NCBI GenBank assembly: GCA_021604525.1
Contig: BQJD01000001.1
Location: 62,001-126,000, forward strand
Direction of reading: 5' to 3'
Length of the DNA stretch: 64,000 bases
Origin: a marine bacterium B5-7
Lineage (GTDB): Bacteria > Pseudomonadota > Gammaproteobacteria > Arenicellales > CAJQKF01
Position numbers and translations under genes: made by a program. Positions 47,065 through 56,301 of this stretch are shown here, piece after piece. How positions within the stretch are numbered: the first letter of the stretch is position 1; each line of letters begins with the position of its first letter. A model generated the notes under the pieces. It made no database searches, was not told the origin of the DNA, and saw only the letters and a list, made by a program, of their open reading frames with translations.

Positions 47065-49301
47065 GAACTGACATTAATGGGCCGATGGAGTATGCCGATG
47101 TCGAGCGCAACAGGAATGCACGACACGCCCAACGGATCGATCATGGCGTACGCGAACTCGGTCATCTGAAACCACAGCTACGCGACGATCTCGAGTTCAC
47201 CCTGCAGCGATTTCGAGGTCAGGTGAGCTATATCGTCGAGGATAGAGTTCGCAGCAAGTACTTTCGTATCGGTGTCCCTGAGTACCGATTTATTTCGCTT
47301 CTTGATGGCAATGTAAGCATTGACCAGGCATTGGCATCCACGGCTGCCACTTTAGGCCCGGACGCGCTTGGTATCAATGATGTGGCGACGGTTGTTCGAT
47401 GGTTAATAGATAACGAACTCGCCTACACCTCCGCTAGCCGCGATGCTGATTTTCTTCGCGATGCTGAATCGCGACGAGACAGGGGTCAGATGCTGAGGCG
47501 TCTCAATCTTATGTTCATCAAGTTTCCCTTGATGAATCCTGATCGACTTCTGGATTCATTGACACCACTGTTTCGCTGGTCTCTTGGCTCCGGTTTCGTG
47601 CTGTTTTGGATGTTGGTTGTCGCCTCTGGTTTTTACCAGGTCGTCACCAATTGGAATCGATTCACCGATAGTGCCAATCAGTTCTTGTCGTCAAGTAACT
47701 GGATATGGATTGCCGTTATCTGGACCGCTCTTAAACTGATTCATGAATTGTTCCACGGTCTCGTCTGTAAAAAATATGAGGGTGATGTTCTCGAAGCCGG
47801 TATTATCTTTATTCTATTCGCACCAATCGGCTATGTGGATGCCACTTCCTCGTGGCGTTTTCCGTCTCGATGGCAGCGCATTCATACAGCAGCCGCGGGT
47901 ATGTACATCGAATTTTTCATCGCGGGTATCGCCGCATGGGTATGGGTTCAAAGCGAACCCGGTCTGGTCAATCATGTTTCCTGGAACGTGATCCTGGTAG
48001 CCAGCATCACGACCCTGCTATTCAATGCCAATCCGCTAATGAAGTTCGATGGCTATTATATTTTTTCGGACCTGATGGATATTCCAAATCTGTATGGCGA
48101 AGGACAACGTTTCGTCAAGCATCTGTTTCGACGTTTCATGCTGGGCGTGCCTTCAAGCTTGCCGGAGCGACCATTACGAGAGAAGTGGATTATCGGTTTG
48201 TACGGCATTGCATCACTGATCTGGCGGGTCCTTGTGGTTGCCACATTGTTGATTATCGCCTCTACATTATTTCATGGTGCCGGACTCGTTATCGCTATGG
48301 TATCCGGTAGTATTATTTTACTGATCCCTTTGAGCCGTTTTATCCGTTACCTGTTCATTGGAAGCCAGTTTGAAAGACCATCAATACTACGATTCGCGGT
48401 AACCGCGTGCGTCATGGCTGGCGTTGTGTATACGCTGATAACTGGTGTTGAGGTAACCAGTGAAGTTAACGCGCCTGCTGTTGTCAGTTACGCTGAACAA
48501 CGTACCGTACGATCAGCCGGTGAAGGGTTTGTTAATACTGTACACGTGCGATCCGGTGAACACGTTCCACGAGGCACAGCACTGGTCACATTGAGTAATC
48601 CGCAGCTTGATGCCGAGATAGAAGATCTCGAGTTAAAGATCAAGCAATTCGACATCCAGATTCGTGAACATATCTACGCCGGCCGGCAGGAAAATGTCGA
48701 AGTTCTCGAAAACAGAGCCGCTGATACCAGAGTACGCCTGTCAGATTTGTATATGCTACGCGACAATCTGGTGGTACGTGCACCGATTGATGGCACTGTA
48801 TTGAGCGGGCGCCTCAATCGACTCAAGGATCGGTTTGTCAATCGTGGAGCGGCTATTGTCGATATTGCTGCGGTTGATAAAAAGAATCTGACTGCATTGA
48901 TCGATCAGACGGACATCGATGCTTTTCGGCTCAGGCAGGGCAAAGCAGTAGGCTTCAGGATCAATGGACGAGGGGCGAAGATACTAACTGGCGAGCTGGA
49001 GCGAATTGAGCCACGTGCTGAGCGGGTCATCGATCACGAATCGTTGACAGCAGTGGCCGGAGGGCCGATAGATGTCACTACAGTAAAAGGATCTGATGGA
49101 GAATCAACATTGGAGTACGCACGTCCTTACTTCAGTGCCGAGATTCAATTACCTGATGCTCTCGTCATTCAACTCAATGAAGGTGAAACAGGGGAGGTTG
49201 TTGTTCGCTCGGCAAATCAGACCCTTGGCCAATACTGGTATCGACTGGTTGAACAATGGGTGGACGGCGTTATCACCCTGGCGCGTAGTCGATCGGTCTG
49301 A
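47061..49301 (+). CDS. M50-type membrane zinc metalloprotease fused to a HlyD-type adaptor
   Basis: A 746-residue protein whose GTG start overlaps the previous stop (GTGA). The cytoplasmic N-terminus (about 30-130; VPEYRFISLLDGNVSIDQAL) looks like the PqqD/RRE-type winged-helix domain that binds leader peptides, a tentative call. The polytopic core has the zinc motif HELFHG at residues 228-233 and the distal NPLMKFDGYY motif with Asp330, as in the M50 'putative peptide zinc metalloprotease' group. After more helices, a periplasmic lipoyl/coiled-coil adaptor part follows (about 470-720; TVRSAGEGFVNTVHVRSGEHV, LVVRAPIDGTVLSGRL). Active-site residues are intact, so it may process the exported protein or act as its membrane conduit. 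Confidence 0.87.
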   Translation: MRTDINGPMEYADVERNRNARHAQRIDHGVRELGHLKPQLRDDLEFTLQRFRGQVSYIVEDRVRSKYFRIGVPEYRFISLLDGNVSIDQALASTAATLGPDALGINDVATVVRWLIDNELAYTSASRDADFLRDAESRRDRGQMLRRLNLMFIKFPLMNPDRLLDSLTPLFRWSLGSGFVLFWMLVVASGFYQVVTNWNRFTDSANQFLSSSNWIWIAVIWTALKLIHELFHGLVCKKYEGDVLEAGIIFILFAPIGYVDATSSWRFPSRWQRIHTAAAGMYIEFFIAGIAAWVWVQSEPGLVNHVSWNVILVASITTLLFNANPLMKFDGYYIFSDLMDIPNLYGEGQRFVKHLFRRFMLGVPSSLPERPLREKWIIGLYGIASLIWRVLVVATLLIIASTLFHGAGLVIAMVSGSIILLIPLSRFIRYLFIGSQFERPSILRFAVTACVMAGVVYTLITGVEVTSEVNAPAVVSYAEQRTVRSAGEGFVNTVHVRSGEHVPRGTALVTLSNPQLDAEIEDLELKIKQFDIQIREHIYAGRQENVEVLENRAADTRVRLSDLYMLRDNLVVRAPIDGTVLSGRLNRLKDRFVNRGAAIVDIAAVDKKNLTALIDQTDIDAFRLRQGKAVGFRINGRGAKILTGELERIEPRAERVIDHESLTAVAGGPIDVTTVKGSDGESTLEYARPYFSAEIQLPDALVIQLNEGETGEVVVRSANQTLGQYWYRLVEQWVDGVITLARSRSV

Positions 49302-49359
49302 TGAATTTTTCTCATCGCCTTATCAGACTACTGTGAGCCTTGTCGGACAAAGGGAAACC

Positions 49360-51210
49360 ATGCGCAAGGATCGTGCACTTGTTATAAAAATTGTGCGAGC
49401 AGGGCGTCGGCTGGAGAAACTGACTAACAGTGAATTGCGCACCCGCGCAATGAAATTGCGTGATCAGTCCGGTCTGGATGTCAATAATCTCACATTAGTC
49501 GTTGAGGCCTTTTCGCTGGTACGCGAAAGTGCCCGTCGAGCCCTTGGCATGGCACATTACAATGTGCAATTGCTGGCGGGACTCGCGTTGATGCGTGGCA
49601 CGATCGCCGAGATGGCAACTGGCGAGGGTAAAACCCTTGTAACTACATTACCTGCTTCGGTTCACGGTTTTATCGGTAATGGAGTTCACGTCATGACCGT
49701 TAATCCCTATCTCGCCGAACGCGATTTTTTTCTCATGAAACCGGTTTATGAGCTTCTGGGCCTGAATGTTGGACATCTCGTACCAGGTGCATCCGTTGCC
49801 GACAAACGCACAGCGTATGCCGCTGATATTACCTATGGCGTTGGCGCGGAATTCGGATTTGACTATCTGCGAGATCAGCTTGCACTGTTACGTTGTCCTC
49901 GTCTGGTTGCAGGGCAAGCACTGCGTCGTCGTTTACGAGGCGACAGTGAAAAGCAGGCAGATACGGTTCAGCGCGGGTTCGAGTTTGCCATTATCGACGA
50001 AGCAGATAGCGTCATGATAGACGAAGCGGGATCGGCGCTAATCTTGAGTGGTTCCAGTGGTCAACCATCGGCATATCCTGATCTTTATCATGTCGCCCGG
50101 CGAGTTGTCGCTGATCTTGAAGAGAGCCGCGACCTTGTCATTGATCGTCGTCATCGCTCGATCGGACTCACAGTTGAAGGTCAGCGCCGGGCACTTGATA
50201 TGAGTCCAACGCCTTTACCGAGAGGGCTCACCCGTCCCTGGCCACAGTATCTTGAACAGGCGCTCAAGGCACGTTTCTTTTTCTCACGCGATGTAGAGTA
50301 TGTAATCCAGGATGGCAAGATACAAATTGTCGACCAATTCACCGGGCGTCGATTCGAGGATCGAAACTGGAGTGACGGTTTGCACCAGGCAGTTGAAGCC
50401 GAAGAGAACGTGCCGATCACCGAAGAGAGTCAATCGCTGTTGAAAATATCACGACAACGTTTTTTTGGGCTGTACAAGAATCTTTGCGGCATGACGGGTA
50501 CTGCCAGTGGGTCCGAGGATGAGTTCAGGGAGTTCTTCAATCGTCCAGTGGTGCCAATCCCGCTTAACCGACCCAGTCGTCGAAAAATCCTAAAGACGCG
50601 ATTCTTTACAAATCTTGTCAGTAAACGGCAGGCTATCGTCGACGAAGTGCGTCGTATCAATGCACGGAATCAGCCTGTATTATTGGGCACGCGTACGGTG
50701 TACGAGAGTGAGATTCTGTCAGAACTGCTGACTCAGGCGGGTATCGTTCATCGGGTGCTCAATGCGCGCCAGGATCAGGAAGAGGCGGATATCATCAGTC
50801 AGGCCGGTCAGCGTGGTGCGGTGACCATAGCGACCAATATGGCGGGTCGTGGCTCGGATATTCCACTTGGTGAAGGCGCTGAACGCCTCGGTGGGCTTAA
50901 TGTCATAGGCAGCGAAATGCATGAATCGAGTCGAGTCGACCGACAATTGCTCGGCCGCGCGGCTCGCCAGGGCGATCCAGGTACAGGGAGGTTTTTTGTA
51001 TCGGCAGAAGATGCATTGATACGAGATCATGCGCCTGATCTGGCCGTAACCATGACGCAGCGGGTGCGTCGTGATGGTGAATCAAGCCGAAACTATCAGC
51101 GTGAGATCAAAGAATTGCAGCAGCGTATTGAAGCTCGACGGTTCGAGCAACGTCGACATTTATACAAGCGGGACCAGTGGATGGAGAAAATCCTCGAACA
51201 TGCGGTATGA
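49360..51210 (+). CDS. Shortened SecA-like ATPase (accessory motor)
   Basis: About 616 residues from the ATG at 49360, with AGGGA just upstream. The track's start at 49096 overlaps the M50 gene by 206 bases in another frame and is unlikely. SecA motor motifs are intact: Walker A ATGEGKT (residues 86-92), IIDEADSVMIDEA (DEAD at 213-216), WSDGLHQAVEAEE, GMTGTASGSEDEF, NMAGRGSDI (from 493) and GRAARQGDPG. It stops at the start of the helical scaffold domain (RIEARRFEQRRHLYKRDQW). The wing domain, most of the scaffold and the zinc-binding tail of the 850-900-residue housekeeping SecA are absent. It is last in the operon and presumably powers export of the giant protein. Confidence 0.88.
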   Translation: MRKDRALVIKIVRAGRRLEKLTNSELRTRAMKLRDQSGLDVNNLTLVVEAFSLVRESARRALGMAHYNVQLLAGLALMRGTIAEMATGEGKTLVTTLPASVHGFIGNGVHVMTVNPYLAERDFFLMKPVYELLGLNVGHLVPGASVADKRTAYAADITYGVGAEFGFDYLRDQLALLRCPRLVAGQALRRRLRGDSEKQADTVQRGFEFAIIDEADSVMIDEAGSALILSGSSGQPSAYPDLYHVARRVVADLEESRDLVIDRRHRSIGLTVEGQRRALDMSPTPLPRGLTRPWPQYLEQALKARFFFSRDVEYVIQDGKIQIVDQFTGRRFEDRNWSDGLHQAVEAEENVPITEESQSLLKISRQRFFGLYKNLCGMTGTASGSEDEFREFFNRPVVPIPLNRPSRRKILKTRFFTNLVSKRQAIVDEVRRINARNQPVLLGTRTVYESEILSELLTQAGIVHRVLNARQDQEEADIISQAGQRGAVTIATNMAGRGSDIPLGEGAERLGGLNVIGSEMHESSRVDRQLLGRAARQGDPGTGRFFVSAEDALIRDHAPDLAVTMTQRVRRDGESSRNYQREIKELQQRIEARRFEQRRHLYKRDQWMEKILEHAV

Positions 51211-51412
51211 AATGCAAAAATTTGAGACCATCAATAACTGATATCTTTATGTTGGTGATGTGTTCCGGCTGAACATTCCAATATGCTGGTGGCGCCGCCC
51301 GCTTTTCTATAGAATGCGCGTGTTGAACCCTCCCCGCGATTGACAGTCTGCAATATCGCGGCGCGCTCAAGATTATTCATTAAATAACCCTTATATATAC
51401 CTGATTTATCGG

Positions 51413-53218
51413 ATGAAACCGTTCGAGAACGATCACATCAGAAATTTTGCTGTCATCGCTCATATTGACCATGGCAAATCGACGCTGTCGGATCGTTTGA
51501 TCCAGATCTGTGGTGGACTTGAGGGCCGGGAGATGAGCGAGCAGGTACTCGACTCGATGGATATCGAACGAGAACGCGGAATTACCATCAAAGCGCAAAG
51601 CGTTTCCCTGAAATATCGGGCGCGTAATGGTGAGGATTATCAGCTCAATTTCATCGACACCCCGGGGCATGTCGACTTTTCGTATGAAGTATCACGCTCC
51701 CTGAAAGCCTGTGAAGGGGCGTTACTGGTGGTCGATGCCTCACAGGGTGTCGAAGCGCAAACCGTTGCTAATTGCTACACAGCGGTTGATCTCGGTCTTG
51801 AGGTGATTCCGGTTTTGAATAAAATCGATCTGCCGGCCGCTGACCCGGATCGGGTAAAAGGCGAGATAGAGGACGTCATTGGAATTGATACCAGTCACGC
51901 CATTCATATCAGCGCGAAAACCGGCCTTGGTATCGAAGATGTACTTGAATCCATTGTCAACTATCTACCTGCGCCCCAAGGCAAACGTGACGTGCCCCTG
52001 AAAGCATTGATTATTGATTCGTGGTTCGACAACTACCTGGGCACGGTGTCGCTTATTCGTGTCATGGGGGGTCGCATCGATGCGAAAACCAGGGTTCGCA
52101 TGATGTCCACGGGTAGTGAACATCTGGTCGAGCAATTGGGACGTTTCACGCCCAAACAAACTCGATCTGATACGCTTTACGCGGGCGAAGTTGGTTATCT
52201 GATTGCCGGCATCAAGGACATCAAGGCGGCTCGCGTGGGTGATACAGTCACTGCTGTCAAGAATCCGGCGGATACGCCGCTTGAGGGTTTCAAGGAAATT
52301 AAACCTCAGGTATTTGCCGGACTGTATCCCATCAATAATGCCGACTATGAGGATTTCAGGGATGCACTTGGCAAGCTGAGTCTGAATGACTCCTCACTCC
52401 GCTACGAGCCGGAAGTATCCGAGGCATTGGGCTTTGGTTTTCGCTGTGGCTTTTTGGGCATGCTGCATATGGAAATCATCCAGGAACGTCTTGAGCGCGA
52501 ATACGAACTGGAACTGATTACCACCGCACCGACCGTTGTCTATGAGGTCGAGTTAACTGATGGTACGGTGATCGAAATTGACAATCCTTCAAGATTGCCG
52601 GATCCGGCGCGCATTGCAGAGATTCGCGAACCGTACATTTTGGCGCAGATGCTTACCCCGCAGGAGTTTGTGGGCGCGATTATCACGTTGTGTGAGGAAA
52701 AACGGGGTATCCAGAAAAACATGCGCTATCTCGGACGTCAGGTGATGATCGAGTACGAACTGCCATTGAACGAAGTAGTATTGGACTTCCACGACAGGTT
52801 AAAATCAGTGAGTCGTGGATATGCATCAATGGATTACGAGTTCGATCGCTACCAGAGCGCCAATATGTGCAAACTGGATATTCTCATTAACGGGGACAAG
52901 GTCGATCCGCTTTCCATATTGGTTCATCGTGATCAAAGTGCTTGGCGAGCCCGCGATTTGTGCTCCCGAATGAGAAAAATTATCCCGAGACAAATGTTTG
53001 ACGTGGCCATTCAAGCGGCCATCGGCGGAAGAATTATCGCCCGTGAAACTGTCAAGGCGCTACGAAAGAATGTGACGGCTAAGTGTTATGGGGGTGATAT
53101 TACCCGTAAACGTAAATTGCTCGAAAAACAAAAAGAAGGCAAGAAACGTATGAAACAAGTGGGATCGGTTGAAATTCCACAAGAAGCGTTTCTTTCCGTT
53201 CTGAAAGTTGGAGACTGA
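51413..53218 (+). CDS. lepA: Elongation factor 4 (LepA) GTPase
   Basis: A 601-residue ribosome-associated translational GTPase. G1 is [16 protein letters not shown], the switch I region contains [11 protein letters not shown]3 is DTPGHVDF and G4 is NKID. The LepA-specific C-terminal domain is present ([31 protein letters not shown]). Standard length. It starts 202 bases after the SecA-like gene, and that gap likely carries its own promoter. It leads the housekeeping run lepA-lepB-DUF4845-rnc-era-recO. Confidence 0.97.
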   Translation: MKPFENDHIRNFAVIAHIDHGKSTLSDRLIQICGGLEGREMSEQVLDSMDIERERGITIKAQSVSLKYRARNGEDYQLNFIDTPGHVDFSYEVSRSLKACEGALLVVDASQGVEAQTVANCYTAVDLGLEVIPVLNKIDLPAADPDRVKGEIEDVIGIDTSHAIHISAKTGLGIEDVLESIVNYLPAPQGKRDVPLKALIIDSWFDNYLGTVSLIRVMGGRIDAKTRVRMMSTGSEHLVEQLGRFTPKQTRSDTLYAGEVGYLIAGIKDIKAARVGDTVTAVKNPADTPLEGFKEIKPQVFAGLYPINNADYEDFRDALGKLSLNDSSLRYEPEVSEALGFGFRCGFLGMLHMEIIQERLEREYELELITTAPTVVYEVELTDGTVIEIDNPSRLPDPARIAEIREPYILAQMLTPQEFVGAIITLCEEKRGIQKNMRYLGRQVMIEYELPLNEVVLDFHDRLKSVSRGYASMDYEFDRYQSANMCKLDILINGDKVDPLSILVHRDQSAWRARDLCSRMRKIIPRQMFDVAIQAAIGGRIIARETVKALRKNVTAKCYGGDITRKRKLLEKQKEGKKRMKQVGSVEIPQEAFLSVLKVGD

Positions 53219-53224
53219 AAACTG

Positions 53225-54049
53225 GTGGATTTTTCCCTAATATTGTTAATAGCGCTTGTGGTCACGGGAGTGATCGTATTAATTGATCGGCTCGCCCTGG
53301 CGCCACGTCGCCGTGCCGAGGTGATGGTCGAAGGCGGTGCGTCGTTGGTCGGTAGTGGCGAAAAGTCATCGGCCAATGCGCCGATGCCGCTTATCGTCGA
53401 ATATGCGCGCGCATTCTTTCCGGTTATCTTACTGGTGTTCGTGCTCCGGTCTTTCGTAGTCGAACCGTTCAGAATTCCCTCAGGCTCAATGTACCCGACA
53501 TTGAACATTGGCGACTTTATCCTGGTGAACAAGTTTCACTATGGAATTCGTCTGCCTGTTATCAACACCAAGATTGTTGATATATCCGAGCCCAAGCGGG
53601 GTGAAGTGATGGTCTTTCGATACCCGCATGACACTAGCATCAACTTCATCAAGCGGGTAATCGGTCTGCCTGGCGATGTAATTCGCTACGACAACAAACA
53701 ACTGTTCATTAACAACGAATTGATTGAAAGCGATTATCAAGGCATGTACCTATTGCCTCGAGAAAGCGGGCAGCGCACCGAGACCGATCTCTTCATGGAA
53801 GTAATTGGCGACTCCACACATGAGATCCTGAATGACCCTGAACGTCGATCGCGGGGTATGGAAATTACTGTGCCAGAAGGCTCCTATTTCGTCATGGGCG
53901 ATAACCGCGACCATAGTAACGATAGCCGGTTCTGGGGATTTGTACCGGAAGAGAATATTGTTGGTCGAGCATTTTTTATCTGGTTCAGTTGGGACTCCGT
54001 CAATGGCGGCGGTGTGAAATTTTCGAGAATGGGAAACAGTATTCATTAA
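53225..54049 (+). CDS. lepB: Signal peptidase I
   Basis: A 274-residue inner-membrane serine protease that removes Sec and Tat signal peptides. One or two N-terminal helices (FSLILLIALVVTGVIVLI and FFPVILLVFVLRSFVV) precede the catalytic Ser in FRIPSGSMYPTL and the general-base Lys in INFIKRVIGLPGD. The conserved GDNRDHSNDSRFWGFVPE box is present. It starts at GTG, 6 bases after the lepA stop. Confidence 0.96.
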   Translation: MDFSLILLIALVVTGVIVLIDRLALAPRRRAEVMVEGGASLVGSGEKSSANAPMPLIVEYARAFFPVILLVFVLRSFVVEPFRIPSGSMYPTLNIGDFILVNKFHYGIRLPVINTKIVDISEPKRGEVMVFRYPHDTSINFIKRVIGLPGDVIRYDNKQLFINNELIESDYQGMYLLPRESGQRTETDLFMEVIGDSTHEILNDPERRSRGMEITVPEGSYFVMGDNRDHSNDSRFWGFVPEENIVGRAFFIWFSWDSVNGGGVKFSRMGNSIH

Positions 54050-54119
54050 CATTGATAAATATTAAAACCGTTTGGAACAAGCATTTCAGACACTACCGTA
54101 TTGACGGTTGGGAGGGAGC

Positions 54120-54503
54120 ATGAATATCAGTAAAAGGCAGGCCGGCATAACCATTTGGGGAACGCTGTTCACAATCGGAGTTCTCATATTCTTTGGCTTA
54201 TTGTTCATGAAACTGTTTCCGCCGTACTACGATAACCTGCGTATTCATAAGGGTATGAACCTGCTGGTTGATGAGAACAAAGTTGCTGAGATGTCCAAAC
54301 GCGAAATTATTCGTCGTCTTAATCGTATATTACTGATCGATTACGTTGACGAAGTTGTTGATATGAACAAGGCACTCAGTATTACTCGAAAGGATCGTGG
54401 TATCGACATTGAAGTTTTGTACGAAGTTAAAGTGCCACTTGCATACAATTTAAGTGCCTTGATGGAATTCGATAATGTTGTTTTCGCCCCATATCAGCAA
54501 TGA
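54120..54503 (+). CDS. DUF4845 single-pass membrane protein
   Basis: About 127 residues from the ATG at 54120, preceded by GGGAGGGAG; the track's TTG is four codons earlier. One N-terminal membrane helix (ITIWGTLFTIGVLIFFGLLFMKLF) is followed by a small periplasmic domain. The family is of unknown function and sits characteristically between lepB and rnc in gammaproteobacteria. Confidence 0.9.
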   Translation: MNISKRQAGITIWGTLFTIGVLIFFGLLFMKLFPPYYDNLRIHKGMNLLVDENKVAEMSKREIIRRLNRILLIDYVDEVVDMNKALSITRKDRGIDIEVLYEVKVPLAYNLSALMEFDNVVFAPYQQ

Positions 54504-54515
54504 TATGTCTGCTTG

Positions 54516-55208
54516 ATGACAGATACTGACCGATTGCAACAGGCCATCGACTACCAATTTGATCGTACGGATCTATTGGATATCGCGCTGACACATCGTA
54601 GCGCACGTGGGATAAATAACGAACGACTCGAGTTTCTTGGTGATAGCATTCTCGGTATGGTCATCGCGGAAAACCTGTTCCAGCGATTTGGAGATGCATC
54701 AGAAGGTCAGCTCAGCCGTGCCCGCGCTTCCATCGTCAAAGGGGCGACACTGGCCCGCGTTTCACGAATGCTCTCGATTGGAGATTATCTGAAGCTTGGC
54801 AGTGGTGAACTTAAATCAGGTGGTTTCGATCGCGACTCTATTATCGCTGATGCTGTAGAGGCACTCATTGGCGCTATTTATCTCGACAGTAATTTTGACA
54901 TCGTACGCAAAGTCATCTTGCGATGGTTCGCTGTTGAACTGGCGACAGCGGATCCGGCGAGCGTAAGCAAGGACTCAAAAACGCGTTTGCAGGAATTGCT
55001 TCAATCTCAAGGTCTTGAACTGCCGAGTTATGACGTTATCGAAATCGAAGGCGCGTCACATAATCGAACTTTTGTTATCGATTGTCATATTGCAGGATAC
55101 CCGAAAGCGTTTCGCGGTGAGGGCACAAGCAAGCGCAAGGCAGAACAAAATGCCGCCCAACGGGCGCTCGAGATGATCGGGACATCCCTATCGATCAGCA
55201 CGGTGTAG
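54516..55208 (+). CDS. rnc: Ribonuclease III
   Basis: About 230 residues from the ATG at 54516. It is a dsRNA endonuclease for rRNA and mRNA processing. The nuclease signature NERLEFLGDSILGMVIAENLF is intact, and the later metal-binding region is DAVEALIGAIYLDS. A C-terminal dsRNA-binding domain follows (DSKTRLQELLQSQGLELPSY ... GTSKRKAEQNAAQRAL). It lies 12 bases after the DUF4845 gene. Confidence 0.97.
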   Translation: MTDTDRLQQAIDYQFDRTDLLDIALTHRSARGINNERLEFLGDSILGMVIAENLFQRFGDASEGQLSRARASIVKGATLARVSRMLSIGDYLKLGSGELKSGGFDRDSIIADAVEALIGAIYLDSNFDIVRKVILRWFAVELATADPASVSKDSKTRLQELLQSQGLELPSYDVIEIEGASHNRTFVIDCHIAGYPKAFRGEGTSKRKAEQNAAQRALEMIGTSLSISTV

Positions 55209-55222
55209 ATTGCGATATAAAC

Positions 55223-56245
55223 ATGACAAATGATAATAAAGGTGCTGGAGAAAATCCCACTCCTGACCCACCTGAATCGGATCAGCCGCCGGCTGATGAT
55301 GCAGTAAATATTGTAAAATTCACACCTGATCTTACTGAAATACCGGCACAAACGATCGGCCACTGCGGTTTTGTAACGATTGCAGGTCGCCCAAACGTTG
55401 GCAAGTCATCACTTCTCAACAAGTACGTTGGCTGCAAGATCAGCATCACTTCCCGTCGGCCGCAAACTACGCGCAATCGATTACTGGGCGTGGTAACCCG
55501 AGACATGGATCAAGTCGTATTCGTCGACACCCCCGGCATTCACAGCCAACAGAAAAAAGAACTTAATCGAATCATTAACCGAACCGCGCAGAACAGTCTT
55601 GAAGGAGTTGATGTCATCGTAATGATGATATCCGCAACTGGCTGGAAACCTGATGATGACCTGGTGTACCGCAAGGCCACGGAGACTGGTGTGCCCATCG
55701 TGCTGGTCATTAACAAGTGTGATTTACTTGAACAGCGTGACGCTTTGCTGCCCTTTATCGAGGAGATCGCCAAGACGCATATTTTTTCGGAAATCGTACC
55801 GATATCGGTCAAGAAAAGTTATAACCTGGAGCACCTGCTGGACATTCTAATTGGTAAGCTGCCAATTGGTCCGCATGGTTTTCCACAACAGCAAATGACC
55901 GATAGAAGTCAGCGATTTCTGGCAAGCGAACTCATTCGTGAAAAAATGTTTCGTTATCTGGGTCAGGAACTCCCTTATAGCAGTGCCGTTGAAATCACAT
56001 CATTCAGCGAACAGGATGATGGTCTGCTTAAAATCGAAGCAACGATTTGGGTGGAAAAACAGGGTCAGAAAGCCATTGTCATAGGTCGCGGTGGTGTCGC
56101 ATTGAAAAATATCGGTCAGCGTGCCCGTGAGGACATGGAGCGACTCTTCCAGTCGAAAGTTTATCTGGGGTTATGGGTCAAGGTTCGAACTGGCTGGACC
56201 GAGAATGCCCAGGTTCTGAAAAGCCTCGGTTATGATGAATGGTAG
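55223..56245 (+). CDS. era: GTPase Era
   Basis: A 340-residue essential GTPase of 30S ribosome maturation. G1 is GRPNVGKSS, G3 DTPG and G4 NKCD. The C-terminal KH domain, including AIVIGRGGVALKNIGQRAREDMERLF, binds the 3' end of 16S rRNA. The N-terminus carries about 45 extra residues, acidic and proline-rich (ENPTPDPPESDQPPADD), before the G domain; typical Era proteins are about 300 residues. The start ATG is 14 bases after rnc. Confidence 0.96.
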   Translation: MTNDNKGAGENPTPDPPESDQPPADDAVNIVKFTPDLTEIPAQTIGHCGFVTIAGRPNVGKSSLLNKYVGCKISITSRRPQTTRNRLLGVVTRDMDQVVFVDTPGIHSQQKKELNRIINRTAQNSLEGVDVIVMMISATGWKPDDDLVYRKATETGVPIVLVINKCDLLEQRDALLPFIEEIAKTHIFSEIVPISVKKSYNLEHLLDILIGKLPIGPHGFPQQQMTDRSQRFLASELIREKMFRYLGQELPYSSAVEITSFSEQDDGLLKIEATIWVEKQGQKAIVIGRGGVALKNIGQRAREDMERLFQSKVYLGLWVKVRTGWTENAQVLKSLGYDEW

Positions 56246-56301
56246 CGTCAGCTTCAAATCGTTACTTACATCGAAACCATTGCTGAATTGAGCGAATCTG
56301 A

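Noticed and set aside
49096-49359. 88-codon N-terminal extension of the SecA-like ORF
   Set aside because: It overlaps the M50-HlyD gene by 206 bases in another frame. SecA-like sequence begins at MRKDRALVIKIV, with AGGGA upstream.
42065-51210. Classical type I (HlyBD-TolC) secretion operon
   Set aside because: No ABC exporter ATPase or permease is encoded between the giant gene and lepA; the only ATPase motifs are those of the SecA-like protein.
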